Shown here piece by piece: positions 37,001 to 52,000 of a stretch of 64,000 nucleotides of DNA. A program made the position numbers and the translations under genes. Source of the DNA: Spodoptera frugiperda (taxonomy: Eukaryota; Arthropoda; Insecta; Lepidoptera; Noctuidae). Numbering within the stretch: position 1 is the stretch's first letter; the number at the start of each line of letters is the position of its first letter. A model generated the notes under the pieces. That model saw nothing but the letters and a program-made list of their open reading frames with translations, was not told the DNA's origin and did no database searches. The stretch is from the NCBI RefSeq assembly GCF_023101765.2, contig NC_064239.1:4278001-4342000 (forward strand), given 5' to 3'.

Positions 37001-40000
37001 AGATCACACAAAATGATTTTCACCACACAAAAAAAAATGGGAGCGGGTCGTTTCGGGGGCATCCATTAATTACGTGGTGTTTTTTTTTTAATTTTCTCTC
37101 TTTACATTTTATTGAACCCCATCCACCAAACCCACGTGTTTTTTTTCAAAAAGTGGGTTTCTTATAAACGTGTTTTTATAAAGAAAAAAAATTATTGCTA
37201 AAAGTCATAAGTGTAATATAAATTCTACAATAGAATACTTAAATCGTCAGTCACTACTGCAATAAAAAAATAATTGTACTTTAATTCAGTCCCTGAAGAA
37301 TCTTGATCAGTCTCAAGAGAGATTATTGGAACCAACATGTCCATAATAATAAGATTTTCAGTAAAATCATCTGCTTCTTCAACTTCGTTCAGATCTAGCC
37401 ACTAAGCTAAGGATGGGTTCATATCTGACGGAACATGCGTCGCGTATTATCGTTCACACTCGACGTACTGACGTATCATCGGTCGAGTGTGAACGGTCAA
37501 GTGTTTTTCTATATATTTGTCTGTTCTGGCGTTAGGCGACCGATGAAACGCGACGCATGTTCCGTCAGATGTGAACAGACCCCAAGCCATTGGATAATGG
37601 ACCAAAATAGTATAATTTACTGTGTTTAAATCCGCCCGCCTATGTAAGATTAGATGAGATTTGACTCGACCCCCTACCCCCTCAAACATGTCAAGTAATT
37701 TCTGGACGCCCCCCTTATACAGTAGTTACGTTGTGTGGCGGTAAACGGCAGCTACCTGGATGTTCCTATTCAATCTATAACCCTTTATTATAACAACTAG
37801 CTTCCGCCCGCGACTCCGACCGCGCGGATGTCGGTCTTCCCGTGGTTGTTTTATTTCACCATTTTGAATAACTCTGACAATGACATCTTATAAATATCTA
37901 TTGGAACCAAATACGGCTAGCCCCATAATAATTAAGGAGATCCCTCTATTGAGCTACTGCTGTTGAGCTCGCATTCTGTAGTATAAAACTGAAAAAATAA
38001 GATTTTTCTTTTTCTATGTATTTTTCCAGGATAAAAAAGTACCTATCCTATTTTATGCCCAGGTATAATTGTACCAAGTTTCATCGAAATTGAACCGTTA
38101 GTTTTCACGGGATGCCTGATGATGAACATACAGACAGACAAAAAAAATTAATCACATATTTGGGTTTGGTAACAATCCAGTACTATTTATTCTTTCAATA
38201 TTTTCAATGTACAGAATTGACCCTTCTACACATTTATTATAAGTATACGAGTATGTAGATAATGTTCCCGATAATAAAACCGAGGTTCCACAGTTTTGGT
38301 GCCATTATAAAAATGCATAAGAGAAATACTTACTAATAGATTATAATCTATATAATAATTATTATATTAATAATAATAATAAGTCCGCAAGGCAGCTTGT
38401 GGCGGTCCGCAAGGCAGCTTGTGGCGGTCCGCAAGGCAGCTTGTGGCGAGCTGTTGGGCAGTGGCGACCCCACGGACCTGACTCCCGGGAGAGGCCCTAC
38501 TTTTTAACTCCGGTTAGTACTCGTGACTATCCGGAGTGGCCTCTCCTACCTCACTCTTGCCTTAATCGGCTGGTTTGAGTGGAGATTCGCAAGAGTGGAG
38601 TTGTCTTCAGCTCCACTTGGGGGAAGGACGTATCCCAGTAAGATGCTGGTAGGGGTCTTGACCGTACTTCCGGGATTGCTCTGATAGCCGTGGGATGCCT
38701 CCCCTTCCTCAAGCAGCTCAACGGATGTTGCTTCCCTTGTCGCTACATGCTAGCGGCCGTTTCCGGGGGCCCACTATTGAGTTTGCGAGTCACCCCCTGC
38801 CTGTTTATCCGTATTTTTCAATATTGGTCAGGGGCAGGGGCCATAGTCCCCATAGTTAACCGGTTAACTATTCCACAGCCACCCACACCCATATCCCTAT
38901 CATTTCCTTTTACCATATCTCACAATAGTCCTGCATCAACCGGGGATTGTCCTTTGGTGTACTTCCATAGTGCATACAGGGATAATCGCCGGCTGATGTC
39001 CCATTACATTTAGATTAAAATTGTTCAACGGGCCTCTGCGAGTTGGCTTCGGCCCCTCGTACGCCTTCCAAAGGTCCGGGACCCTGTGGCCCCGTGATTA
39101 TGTTAAGAACAGACATAATAATAATTATTATAATGAAATGAAATATTAATAATAATTATTATAATGAAATGAAATGAATTTATCTATATATTAATACGTG
39201 AAGCAAAAACTTTGTAACAGTTTTTACGAAAATTGCGCGGTCGTTGGAGCATAAAATTTGGTACACTTATAGTTTATGTGTAGGAGAATTGCGGAACGTT
39301 AATATTTTTCAAAAATAATGCTTATAAAGTACATTAAATCAATAAATAAAACATTACACACACATGCATAGTATCTGATCGTATTTGACAAAACGTCAAA
39401 ATCGATAGACATTGCGATGGTATTCTCACGTCTCATATGAAAAGAGGTTTCTAATTGAAGGAGGTTTGGTTATTCATGATGCGCCGGAATATATTAATTT
39501 GAATTTTACAAAACTAATAGCAATTCGTTAAATACAAATTATCCTTGAACGTATGTTAAGTGGTATTGTAAATTAAATCGTATATGGTCGAATTTCGACC
39601 ACTAGGCGACCACTAGTTTTTATAAATAGGCTACAAAAAAAGGTTTTACACGTCAAATAGTAAATAAGAAAAAATCTAGATGAGGTCGGTATTTCCTAAC
39701 GGACTACTCTAAGAAAAAATGCCGAAACAAGCTCAGAGTTGGTCATGGTAAACCCCATAGTTTTTTATATTTCTATGGTAAACCCGCTAGGTAGTCCGCA
39801 GCTCAACAATACCTAGTAAAGAACATTTGGGTTTCTTTTAAAAATAAATTATTTGATCGAATGTCATTTTCACAATAACTACTTGTAGATTTGTACTGTT
39901 TGTTCATAGATTATTTAATCATTTCTGGACGACTTTGCATAATTTGTTTTTTGTTCGGTAGAGTATACCTACTTTTAAATTAGTAACGTGGTGCGTATCA

Positions 40001-43000
40001 GATGATGAGGTCCCAGGGAAATCGAGGGAAACCCTCAAATTGTAATCACTTTTTATGTTTATAGGGGCCGTTCAAATATTACGTAAGCATTATGATTTAC
40101 TGCGAGGACCGCCCGGAGGACACGGTAGAACTTACGGTGGCGGTGTGCCCTGCGTGGGCTGAGCACCGCCAAGTCCTCAAGGATGTGGTCGGCGACGGCG
40201 ACCTTTCGCGCCGGGCACTGGTTCAGGCCATGGTGCGGAACGAGAGGCACTGGGATGCCGTCTCCTCCTTCTGTCATGGCTAAGGAGGAGGCGGGGCGCG
40301 ACAGATGACAAACCTCCTCACGCCCCAGCCGTCACGAGAGACACTCCGGGCGTCGGGGATCGCGGGACGATCTCCGGCCACCGTAAGTGCGGGCCTGCGG
40401 ACGGCGAGCAAGGGTAGCTCACCGCCCGAACAGAACCAGACCCGTGCGTCAAAGAGCCATCAGACCACCACAGATGGGGCCCAGTAGGGCTGATGCCTGA
40501 TCCGGAGCTGCGGACTACCTAGCGGGTTTACCGGGGCTCCGGCTCGAAAAGCAGGAGAAGGAACGGGGTGGTTTTTAGTCAGTAAGAGTCTGACACTCCC
40601 TCTCGCCTCGCCCAAAGCGGGAGAAGTCATTGGATGATTTTCCCCCTCAAAAAAAAAAGCCTTATGATTTATTACAATTATTAACCCACCCCCATGTCGT
40701 CAGCAAAAGCTTTTACCCCCTCCCCCATGCTTACGTAAACATATTTCAGATAAAAATGTATTTTTTATCTAAATCAAATCTAAACTAATATTACAAAGAG
40801 ATAATATTTTTTTGTTTGTTTGTAATGAATAGGCTCAATAACTACTGGACTGATTTTAAAAATTCACCACTATGAATGTATCTACATCTTTCCAAAGTAC
40901 CATAGGCATAGATATTTTATTTTGAAAAAAATTGGGGATCCTTGCGAAAACTTCAATAACATAAACCACCGTCGATTAAAATCACGATTGAAATACCTTA
41001 AATCGCGTGCGCTGCAATAACTATTGATGATGATGTAAAATAATGTACTACGATTTTGTAGACCACATTATTATCTACCGAAAAGTCCGCGGTAGGATAT
41101 ATCTAAGTACTATAGTTGCGCCAATATAAAAACTTTTATAGTTGAACAAATTATTTAAATCGGCAAGGGCAATCCCCGAATCGGTTCTAAAGCGAGTGCC
41201 TAACAGCCTAAACGGTGCGGGAATCCCCGACTTGCGTTTCGTTTTCAAGCAAAAAGAATGTGAGGGTTGCCATTCGTGGAAAAAAGCAAATAACTACCGA
41301 TGACGTAATCATCATCTAGACTCCCCTACACCCCATGTCATCCAAAAAAAGCAAAATAAAGAAAGTGCTTACATTTTTTTTTTATTTTTTTTTTTATGAA
41401 TCAATCCGGTAATCGAGCTATGTCCTAGGTCTAGGTCCCATACTATTATTCTGTGCCCATACTGACAATTTCATAAAGTTCTAAGCTATCAGTGGGTTTA
41501 ATAATAGTTATTTTTGTTTGCAATACAATGAATAATAGTTATTTTTTTGCTATTACTTTTTTATTTATGGTTTTTAAGTCGGTTTTTTTTTCATTTGGCA
41601 TTTGCTGCGTCCTGCTACACGTTACACGGCTAATTCAGCACTGATACTTATCCTTTTTATCATATGTATTCATTCAAAGTTATACAGTAGTGGAGATCAC
41701 TCATATCATTTAAGTGAAACTACAAGTAGTACTTGTCCACAGAAGCATAAATATAACTAAACATTTAAATGAAAAACGAAAATTAAGTAAACGAAATTTT
41801 CAAACAAAATAAATAATGAAATTAATCAAGTACTAAATTCTGTATATTGACCACAGAAGAGCTGTACCTAATGTTATAAGTTGTCTAGGAATAATACGGA
41901 CATGTGGCGCGACTGTTGCAATGCCGTATTTGTAAAATGTCTTCAAGTTAGCTAAAAGAGAATAATGCACTTTTCGGCTTACCTACTGGGCCTATTTGGC
42001 TAATTTTTTCGTATATTGTCATCCAAGATTAATAACAAATTGTATATGTGGTTTAAATTATGTCATAACAGGTATTAGAATGTTTAGATTAGGCCATACT
42101 AGTTTATCCTAGAGTGTGCGTATTTATATCAGGATTAACTAGTTTGTCCTAGCCTAAACTGGTTTATCTTGTCGGGCTTAGGACAAATTAGTTTAAACTA
42201 GCCTAGGCAAAACTACAGGTTTGGCCTGTCACAGACACATATTTTTTTATTTTTTTTCTTACGGAAACAAATACTTTCGAAGATATACTGATTTGAAATA
42301 TCGCGTAATGCCCTGCTAAGTAGGTACGTTTAGTTTTTATACGTGGCTAGAACAGCTAGAGTAAGCACGCAAGCGCGTTGGTGCGCCATTCTGTCACACT
42401 TCGAATCCTGACTGAAGCGAGCGAGGAGCGCGTCTCGTTCAGGCTTTCAACTCAAGTGCTGACTGGATCGGTTCGAGAGGTCACGGCAATTTGTCACCAC
42501 TGCAGAGGTGACCTGGATTCCGCACAGGACATGCTCGAGGAGTGCCCAGCATCGGCCTCTGAGCGGCGGGTCCTGGTATTGCATACATCCAAGTATTGTT
42601 ATCTTATGCGACGAAATAAAAAATGCGTTTAAAAAACCGACTTCATAAAACGAAAGGTAAAGCTAAAAAGCAAAGAATAACTACTATGAGTACTGATAGG
42701 TTACCAACCGTTGAGGAGTTCCCTTAACAATTGCAGTTCTTCATCATCAGACCCTTAATGACAGCCCCTTTCCATTTAGGTGGAGAGTTCTCATCGACAC
42801 AAATTAATCAAGTCCAAACACAAGGTAATTGCTGGTAACTGGCTCCATCATCAAATCCAGTTCAGACCCCTATCAAATATTAGTGTTTCAAAATCTTTAT
42901 TCAAGGACATAATAACAATTAGATAGCGGTTCACTAATCGGTGAACAAATATAAAAAAAAACAAACATTCGAACATAGTACTTTTTGAATTAGGTAAAAA

Positions 43001-46000
43001 TACATGTCTAGACTGTTTTCATTACCTAACTGACATCATCATCAGCCCGTTAGTTGCAGCGTAAAGTCCGCTGCGGCAACCTAATGGCGCATCCACACAT
43101 AGCGCCGGCTTATAAATTCCGCCGGGTTTCAGGCCACCTTGCCGGCGCCGGCTAATATACCAATATTTCCGACGGCAACCAAAAGCCGTGCGTGCCGCCG
43201 TGAAGCAAATATGTGGATGCGCCTTTACATTCGAAAAATTATATATTTGTGCCTGGTACAGTAGTCGTGTCCAGTTATCGAGCCACATAATTAAGTTTGA
43301 TTTTCAGAGTATATACTATTTCGGGATAAAAAGTAGCCAGTGTTGTGATATTAAAGTACAATTATACCAAGTTTCATCGTAAGAGGATCGGCAGTTTTGC
43401 GTGATGCGTGAACATACAGACAGATAGAGAGACAAAAAAAATTAATCACTTTTTTGGGATCGGTATCTGTCAAGTACGATTTATCCCTCTAGGTACGATT
43501 TATTTTTTTATATTTTCAACGTATAGCAAACTTCTACAGTTTTCTTATATGTAATAGTTATCTATTAGCGTTAGCGTAGATATAGCAAAAAATATATGTA
43601 TAGATAAGTTTAATTTAAAACTTACTTCCGTTTATGGCAGAAAAATAAATAAAAATTAATCAATTATAATGAGTCATTCATAGTAAATTATAATTTACTA
43701 ATAATACCAATAGATAGAGACCGCATCTGCTATAGAAATACATATAGTTGCATATAACTGTTTAATAAGTATATCGTTTTATTTTATACAATTTGAATGA
43801 TCAAGGTCAATGGATATTTAATAAAATAGGCCTTCGTTCGTATCTATACCATATTAACATATTTTTCCACTCGCACGAAGCGCTTCGCTTCAAGCTTCCT
43901 TGTGCGAACTGCTAGGGAGCGGAACTCCTTGCCGGAATCTGTGTTACCTGATGGGTATAAACCTGGGTGTCTTCAAAGCCCGGCTAAATAGGTTGCTTAT
44001 GGGCAGATATGCTCCATCGTAGGCAGCATCATCACTTACCATCAGGTGAGATAGAGGCCAAACGTCGACCCATCAAACGTAAAAAAAGTACGAATCTAAA
44101 TCTAAAGTCATGGAAAAATCTATGCATCTTTAATCTGTAGACATCAGAACAAAAAACAACGGTCACTTACCTTCATATTTTCCTTAATAATCGATTTTAT
44201 TTACTGAATTCAAATGATTTTCGGAACCGCACGAACAAATTTTAAATGTATTCAATTTCACTGTGATGATCGAGTGGTGCGCACACGTTCTTCGCCTAAC
44301 TGATTATGAGAAAAATACAGTCTGTTGACACCCACGTGCATATTATATTGTTATCATGGGCGTATCCACAGTGGACGAGTGGGGCACTTGCCCCACCCTC
44401 AGCGTCAGCACCTTAGATCTGGAGGTGTGCTAGAGGTGAGTAACTCATCTTAAAATGAATAATCATTTAATTACTGATTACAGTACTTAATATTGGTCTT
44501 ACCAAATTCACACTCAGCTTGATCAAAATAAAAACTGCGTAATTAGCCCTTAAATATTTTTTCGTCGTAATATCAGCCACAAGACGTCCACTGCATAACA
44601 TAGGCCCCTCCCAATAACTTTCCAGATGGGCCGGTTGAAAGTGATTTGCTTGTCTTGCTTCCTGCGATCATAATCATAAGTTATCTACCACTAGGTAGTT
44701 ATCTAGAGGTTGAATATCCTGCGCTACGCTTGCCGGTACGTGGTTATATTTCCATCTTACCTATTCCGCTAGCTAGGCCGTCCGTCTATTGCCAATTCCG
44801 CTTATTTATTGTTAACGCATCAGTGATGTGATGATTAAGTAGCATGATAGTTAAGGAAACTCGTCACTGTAACCAGTGACGAGTTTCCACAGTAGCTACT
44901 ACTTGGTATTTCCTGGTATTTGGATCGATGACAACTTTGTACACATATGGGTTATAATGGTTGTAAACTAAGCCTTGTTCTAAACTAAAAATAACTAGTA
45001 TAAGTCTTAATTATGTACCTACTGATAGGATACCTACTGACAGTTTAGAAGTTGCAATCGCAATTTTTTATTACTATTATATAGGTAGGTATCGATTTTT
45101 CTTTTTGAAGTTGATGTTTAAAAAGTCGGTAGTTTATTTTCATTGTTCTACGATTAATGATTAAAATAGCAATTCTTATTATTTATTCCTAGCTTCCAAA
45201 GCACAATGCCCAGTTGATCGGTCGGTGACATACGTCCGGTGGTCAGGAGTGGCTCCGGAGACTGCGAAGCCAGTGTTTGTGTACTCCGCGAGCGGCGATG
45301 AGCAGTCTCTGGCAGGAGCCTGTCTAGCCAGGTGTCGGGAGCTGGAGGAGTGTGCGGCAGTCATCGTGGCATACGGCAATATAAAGAGTGAAACTGTACA
45401 CAGTGGCATTAGCCATAATGTGCACCTCTCTACCCCTTCAGGTGTGACGATATGTATGTATGTAGTTATAGACGTCATGGTACCTATACAGATTTATAAA
45501 CCATAACATTTCTGACGTGGTATTTTTGTAGTTTTAATAAAAAGTATTCATCATATTTATGGAATGACAAAAAATAAAACAAAAATAACACAAGCTCAAA
45601 AGAACCCTAATTTCATGTAATGGTGGATGTAACCTATCATAATGAGTACTATAGTAGAGTTAAGGAAGCTGGAACTATGTTTATAACTTAAAATAAGAAA
45701 TTATTTTAGTAAAAGCTCATTAATTCGAAGGCATTCAAAATATGTCGTAAATCCATACATGCAGTAAAATTACAGTCGCACAACATTTTCCTCGTAAGGA
45801 CGAATAATTCGATTAAGTACAAAATAATATCTTATTCGATACCCCGTCACTTTTCTTATTTTTTTATTTCTCTTCTAAAACATTGAGACACTGCAGCGAC
45901 GTGAACGAATGTAAAATGAATGAATGATGAATTTTAGTGATGTAATGGAATCATGAACTCTTTTACAGTACCCAAAAACACTTTAGTAGTGCTGCGGTGG

Positions 46001-49000
46001 CTTATATATCACCAAAATTGCGTTACTGTAACATCAACTGCAATGGGCCAAAATTGTCATGCCTGATACCCTTATAGTTCTACTTTAACACTGAATGGAG
46101 ATATAATTGCGCCACTTTCTTTGTAGATGTACCTTCTTTGGCCTTTTATTTCACCGTTTAATTTTTACAAAACGTTCTATGGCCTTCACTTGGTATTTCC
46201 TGGTATTTGGTCGATGACAACTTTGTACACATGGGTTTAATGGTTGTAAACTTAAACTAAAAATAACTAGTATAAGTCATAATTATGTACCTACTGATAG
46301 GATACCTACTGACAGTTTAGAACAATCGCAATAGGAGGTAACGATTTTTCTTTTGAAGTTGATGTTTAAAAAGTCGGTAGTTTATTTTGGTGTAGTATCA
46401 GCTAATCTTGCCCCTTCCGATTAAAATGTTAGTTTTTATTAATTTGGAGTTGTGGTTCGCCCCTTACGAAAACCCTTACGGGGCGAGTGAAAAATTTAAC
46501 AATTAAATAATTATTTTGATGCATCGACTTGCGGCATTTAAGTGTGGAAGAGCCACTTCAGCACGAATGGGCCGGCTCGACCGGGAGTGATACCACGGCC
46601 TCACAGAACCGATTACGCTTGCGTTGTGTTTCGTTGTGTGAGTGAGGTTACCGGAGGCCCAATTCCCCCCTTCCCAATCTTCCCCATGATTCCCGAACAA
46701 CAACCTTAAATTCCTAACTAGCAACGACTTGTAACGCCTCTGTTTCAAGTGTCCATACGGCGATGCCATCAGGGTAATACGTCTGCTCGGTTACCGGCTC
46801 ATACAATAAAAAACCCTTTAAAATTTTTGAAGTTTTATTGAAGAAGAGAGAGTTTTATAAGAAGCATTATTGAAGTTATAAGAAAAAATATTCATTTAAA
46901 TATTTTATACATGCTGACAGTACTAACTACAACATCTAATAATTTAGTTGATGCACTTAGGCAATCAAGATCCAAGGGGCGAGCTGAGCCTACACCGTAT
47001 TTTCATCATTTACGATTAATGCCATTCTTAATGTTTCCTGCTTCCAAAGCACAATGCCCAGTTGATCGGTCGGTGACATACGTCCCTTCGGAGACTGCGA
47101 AGCCAGTGTTTGTGTACTCCGCGAGCGGCGATGAGCAGTCTCTGGCAGGAGCCTGTCTAGCCAGGTGTCGGGAGCTGGAGGAGTGTGCGGCAGTCATCGT
47201 GGCATACGGCAGAGGAAACTGCCAGGGCATAGCAGATCACACCTCAGCAAAATTGAAGGTGGATAACGATGTCGCCTTCTTCAAAAAAGTTTGTTTGACA
47301 CGTAAGTACCTATTTAAGTAGTTTATTTATTTATTTATTTTTATTTCAACTCTTATAACTAACATTACAGGAAATATAACCTAATGCGTTAGCGAGGCCT
47401 TTTTAAATATTTACTCTTACATAAACAAATAACTTATACATTACTAACTTAAACACTTTTAACTGTTATGCTATTAAGACATTTACAGGTAGATATTTCC
47501 CAAATTGACCGATGCCCTTCACTGTGTAATGTCACGGGTTTAATAAACTTGAACTGAACGAAACAGATCTAATGAGATTTAGTGACAATGTACCTAACAA
47601 TGTGGAAGGACTGGATGCACTATACCTATAACTGGATGTGACGCGAAGCTTATACTTTGTGTTGTATTTACACACACCTTTGACACAGAATGGCAATGTT
47701 TATAAAAAAGTATTTTTTTTAAACGTTGCCCCCACACTAGGATTTTCTATTTTTCTCCTGTGTCGTGGGTGCGTTTACTACCCACAATTTGTGGATCACA
47801 CAAAGAGTTGTTCCGTGCGGAAATCGAACCCGCTACACGTTGCGCGGCAGCCAGTTGCCTAGCCGCAGTGCCAACCGTGCAGTCAAAATTATCATTGACA
47901 CTCAGAGTCATTTAATGCTTACTTAAACTATTCCTTAGTAACGATTATGTATGGAAAACAATTGCTAAGGGAGGGGTTAAGTAACCATTAAATGACTCTG
48001 AGTGCGCGAGTTAGTACTTTACTTAAAGTTTGTCTTTCGACAGTGCCTGACGAATGTAGCACGCGCTGGTGGATGTTGGAGAACACTCCTGGCTACCACC
48101 TGCACTCCGAAGTGTCTCACCTCAAGGTCATCCTCAACACAACCATCTACGAGTGCTACGATGCTGTCTTCACGTACAACGGTGATAAAAAGTTTAGGTA
48201 AGAACTAAAAACATACCTAGTAGGCATTACCTACCGTTTTAAGAAATACTTACTTACCTATGTTCCTTAAAAAAACAAGTTTTTTTTCCTTAGAATCATC
48301 GAATCTAAGTAGAAATAAGTAAAAAACTAATTTATGTATCCTGTCCAGTCTTACTTCCTGCCACTAGGTTGCATCACTACGCATGTTTGTGTGGGTGTGA
48401 AGATTTGTATAGTATAATATGTTGGTGTAGGTCGGGCGACAGGTCACGGTCGCATTATGCACAGCGCCAATTGACATTTTGGCGCTATTTACCTATATAA
48501 TAATAGGTATATATTATAAGTAGGTACTAACTTATAAACTCCTCAGCTTTATTTTTTACTTCTTTTTTTATTTTTTGTAAGTTATCGAGTAGTGTCCTTG
48601 GTTTGCACCGTTCTATTCAAATAAATAAATATCTATACTGGTGATGTGACGAATGTCATATTTTAGACATTCGCGGAAGCGAATGCGAATATTCGTTACA
48701 TCAATAATCTGCACTAATAAATAAAGAGTGTCTATTTGTAACATTGAAATAACCGGTTTTGACTCCAATATATCTATGCTTATGCTATATGAATATACAT
48801 ACGATACATAAATTTTTGTTTGACTGTTTATCTGTTTGTTCTGGTTAATCTCTGAAATGGCTGGATCAATTTTGAAGGGACTTTTATGGGCAGGTAGCTG
48901 ATGTAGCGCGCAGAAGGTGCTGGTACTACATTATAACCTTCGTCTCCTACCACAATTTACGCAGTGGGTCCACCCTTCCTCAAAATATCCTTGTACTTAA

Positions 49001-52000
49001 TCTCTTTTTATTCCTCATTATATTTAAGTACGCAGACGAAAACAGTATAATTTAGTGAAGAACCCTATCATACTGTTTTTATCAGTATAGCCGAGAGACG
49101 TCCTACTGCTGAACAGAAGACCTCCCCCTTAGTACTATACTTATAACGACTTCGCCTCCTACCTGCAATTTACGCAGTGGCTCTCCGACACTCCTGACGA
49201 TATCGTCGGTCTATCTAGTGGGAGTATTCTCAAAATTTTGGTGACTCCTCATTATATTTAAGTACGCAGACGAAAACAAAAAATAAGAACCCTATCAACA
49301 TCATCATCATCATCAGCCGAGAGACGACCACTGCTGAACAAAGGCCTTCCCCTTAGTCCTCCACTTAGAACGACAAGCCGCCACCTGCATCCACTGGCTC
49401 TCCGACACTCTGACGATGTCGTCGGTCTACGAAATTTATCGGTGACCTAACGACTACGATCCCCAAGCCGCCTGCCAAGCGTGTGGATTATGGCAACCCC
49501 TCCTTCACTATGAGCAACAAAAACCCTATGCTTAATTATAATTCTTTTCCTTACCATTTCCGAAATATTTCCAGATCTGCGCAGTGGGTAGTACCTCAGA
49601 GCGAGTTCGACCCCGATGTTATCTACACGTCAGATTCCCTGGTCGGCAACTGTATCCTCAATGCGGAGAACAGATTCACTGAACCGGAGTCCTATCGTGT
49701 ATCTAATTATTACACGGTGTACATCGAAAACCAATGTAGACATGACTGTGAGTTGCTATTTGTATTCATAGACGTTATTTTCTATAATGCCCACCAAAAA
49801 TAATGTGAAATTTTGCCAAGACGAGATACTATGCACTAGTGATGTAACGAATATCATATTATAGACATTAGACATAATTAGTATCAAAGATGCAAAGTTT
49901 CAAGATTTCACAATACTTAATTAAAATTCTGATGACAAGATAAAGTGCTCCAAATTCCTAATTTAGTATTCTCATTCGTATTCGCATTCACGAATGTCTA
50001 AAAATATGACATGCGTTACAGTGGGTATCTTAAATTATCATAATATATTTTTTAGGTAAGTTGTAGTGACAAGTGATGAAGATGATTCACTATACCAAAT
50101 AGACAGTTTAATCGGAAGATAACATTTCTTTATTAACATAAAATAAATTAATAAAGAAAAGGACCTTTTCGTAATTAAAAACTTATTATTATGATGTTCA
50201 TATTTGCAATATTCGCATAAAAAATTGCGGATGCGAATATTCGTTACATCAGTACAATGCACAGTCGAAAAGTGATCAGTGCCTCAAGTCTGCTATTTTT
50301 ATAAATTGAGTTATTCCCACACGATCCCATTGTCATTTAGCTAAAAGTTCGTAATTTGCTAAATTCATATGGTCGATCATTGATCAGTCAATGGTCTCGT
50401 AATGGAATTATAACAGAATGACCTCAGGGTCTCATGTAGTGCCAAATTTCTGAGTCTAAAAAAAGCCCTGGTTACATAAACTCTACATGACGGAGTTGGG
50501 GTATTCATACGGATAAAAACCCCGAAATCAATAATTATAAAAACCTGTTCATCTTCGTCAAAATGCGTGTCTTGGTCATTTCGTGAACTCTTGTGCTCCC
50601 AGAATTAAAAAAACCCAAATTGGTCCCAAAGTAGTCATTATTCGAAATTCGCGAACAAAGTGGCGCTAAAGCATGTAGTCTCATTCTTTTTGGTGGTAGT
50701 TTTTTTTTAAGTTAGTACAATATTTAATAATATGTATTTAGGTATTGCTTATACAGACTGACTGGTGAGATACGTTCAATATTTGAGGACGATAGTATGC
50801 AAACATATATCATGAAATAAAATAACATACAAATGAATAATTAAACAACTTCTTAGTAAACTTCGTACACAGTACACCGAGAGTCCAGTATTTATTTATT
50901 TAACTGCGGAAAACTTGGACACCGCGCGGCCGCACGGGTCGCGCAGCGCGCTATCAAAACAGAATACATATGTAGGTACCTACACTGTACAGCTGTTGCC
51001 TACCTACATCGAGACCTATCCCAATTTCACTAATTTTTAGAGACATTTCGATAAAAAAATTAAGCACCTTTTTATATCAAGTTAACGAGAATCGAGTACC
51101 GAATACTCTCTATAAGTATTGAGCCTATTTCACCACGGTATTATAAAATTTTCTTCATAAGTCACATTTAGTTATGTACATGCAAATAAAATGGCGTTAC
51201 AAAACGACTCGTTTCAATTATCATAACGTTCATAATACATTATCCCGCATGTTTAGGCGATGCATTCCGTAACTATGCGGGACTTGTTGGGTTCATTAAT
51301 ATGTATAGGCCAATATTTCGCTTTTCATGTAAGAGTTGCGCCGGTAGATAAGTAAACTTGCCTTTCATAACGTAATTTTACATTAACCATATTATTTTCA
51401 CTAAGAAATTGTGTAAGTATCTAGTTACTTTGTTATTTTTTATAATGTAACTTATTACCCAATATATGGCTCACCCCATATTACACGGGACTTATAACAC
51501 AAACAGTGAAAAGTGCGTTTACATTGTATAACAGCATTACGTGCCATAATGTGCACCTCTGCCTACTTCTTACGAGATAGAATGCGTGATATGACAGAAT
51601 GTAACTTATTGGAAAACATTTCAGATCCACAGAAGATAGAAAGATGTTCTTACGAAGAATACTACAACCAAACATTGAGACATGTTGAATTTACTATGAA
51701 GAACTACTCGAGAGACGAGGTAAGTTTGTTGATGTGTTTTTCCTGCTACTAAGTGTACCTACGTCACATTTATAACGGGCATGAGTCACTTGCATCATTA
51801 TAATTGATCTTTTTATGCTCATTCCGATTTCGACGAAATGCCTAAACGTGAGTATACGGAAATTAGGTATGATATCATAATACGATAATAATATGCAACT
51901 TGTGATTATTTATGTAAGTATAACATATGTATATTTATGTATTGTATTGTTTTACGTTACATGTTTTAAAATCCTTTTTCTCTGCAAAAGGGTGTGAGTA

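Larger units (their letters stand above)
34092..47049 (+). other. First intron of the ZP gene, about 13 kb
   Basis: Begins GTAAGT after the signal-peptide exon. Made largely of mobile DNA: LINE tails, SINEs, MITEs, a GC-rich element and RT fragments, each listed separately. It also holds a small antisense ORF with a signal peptide (35457-35660) and the truncated duplicate of exon 2 (45193-45379). Stretches such as 39180-39770, 40800-42050 and 45480-46180 show nothing I can name. Confidence 0.8.

Noticed and set aside
38383..38448. CRISPR-like short repeats
   Set aside because: Three head-to-tail 22-bp units with no spacers in a eukaryotic genome; a tandem repeat.
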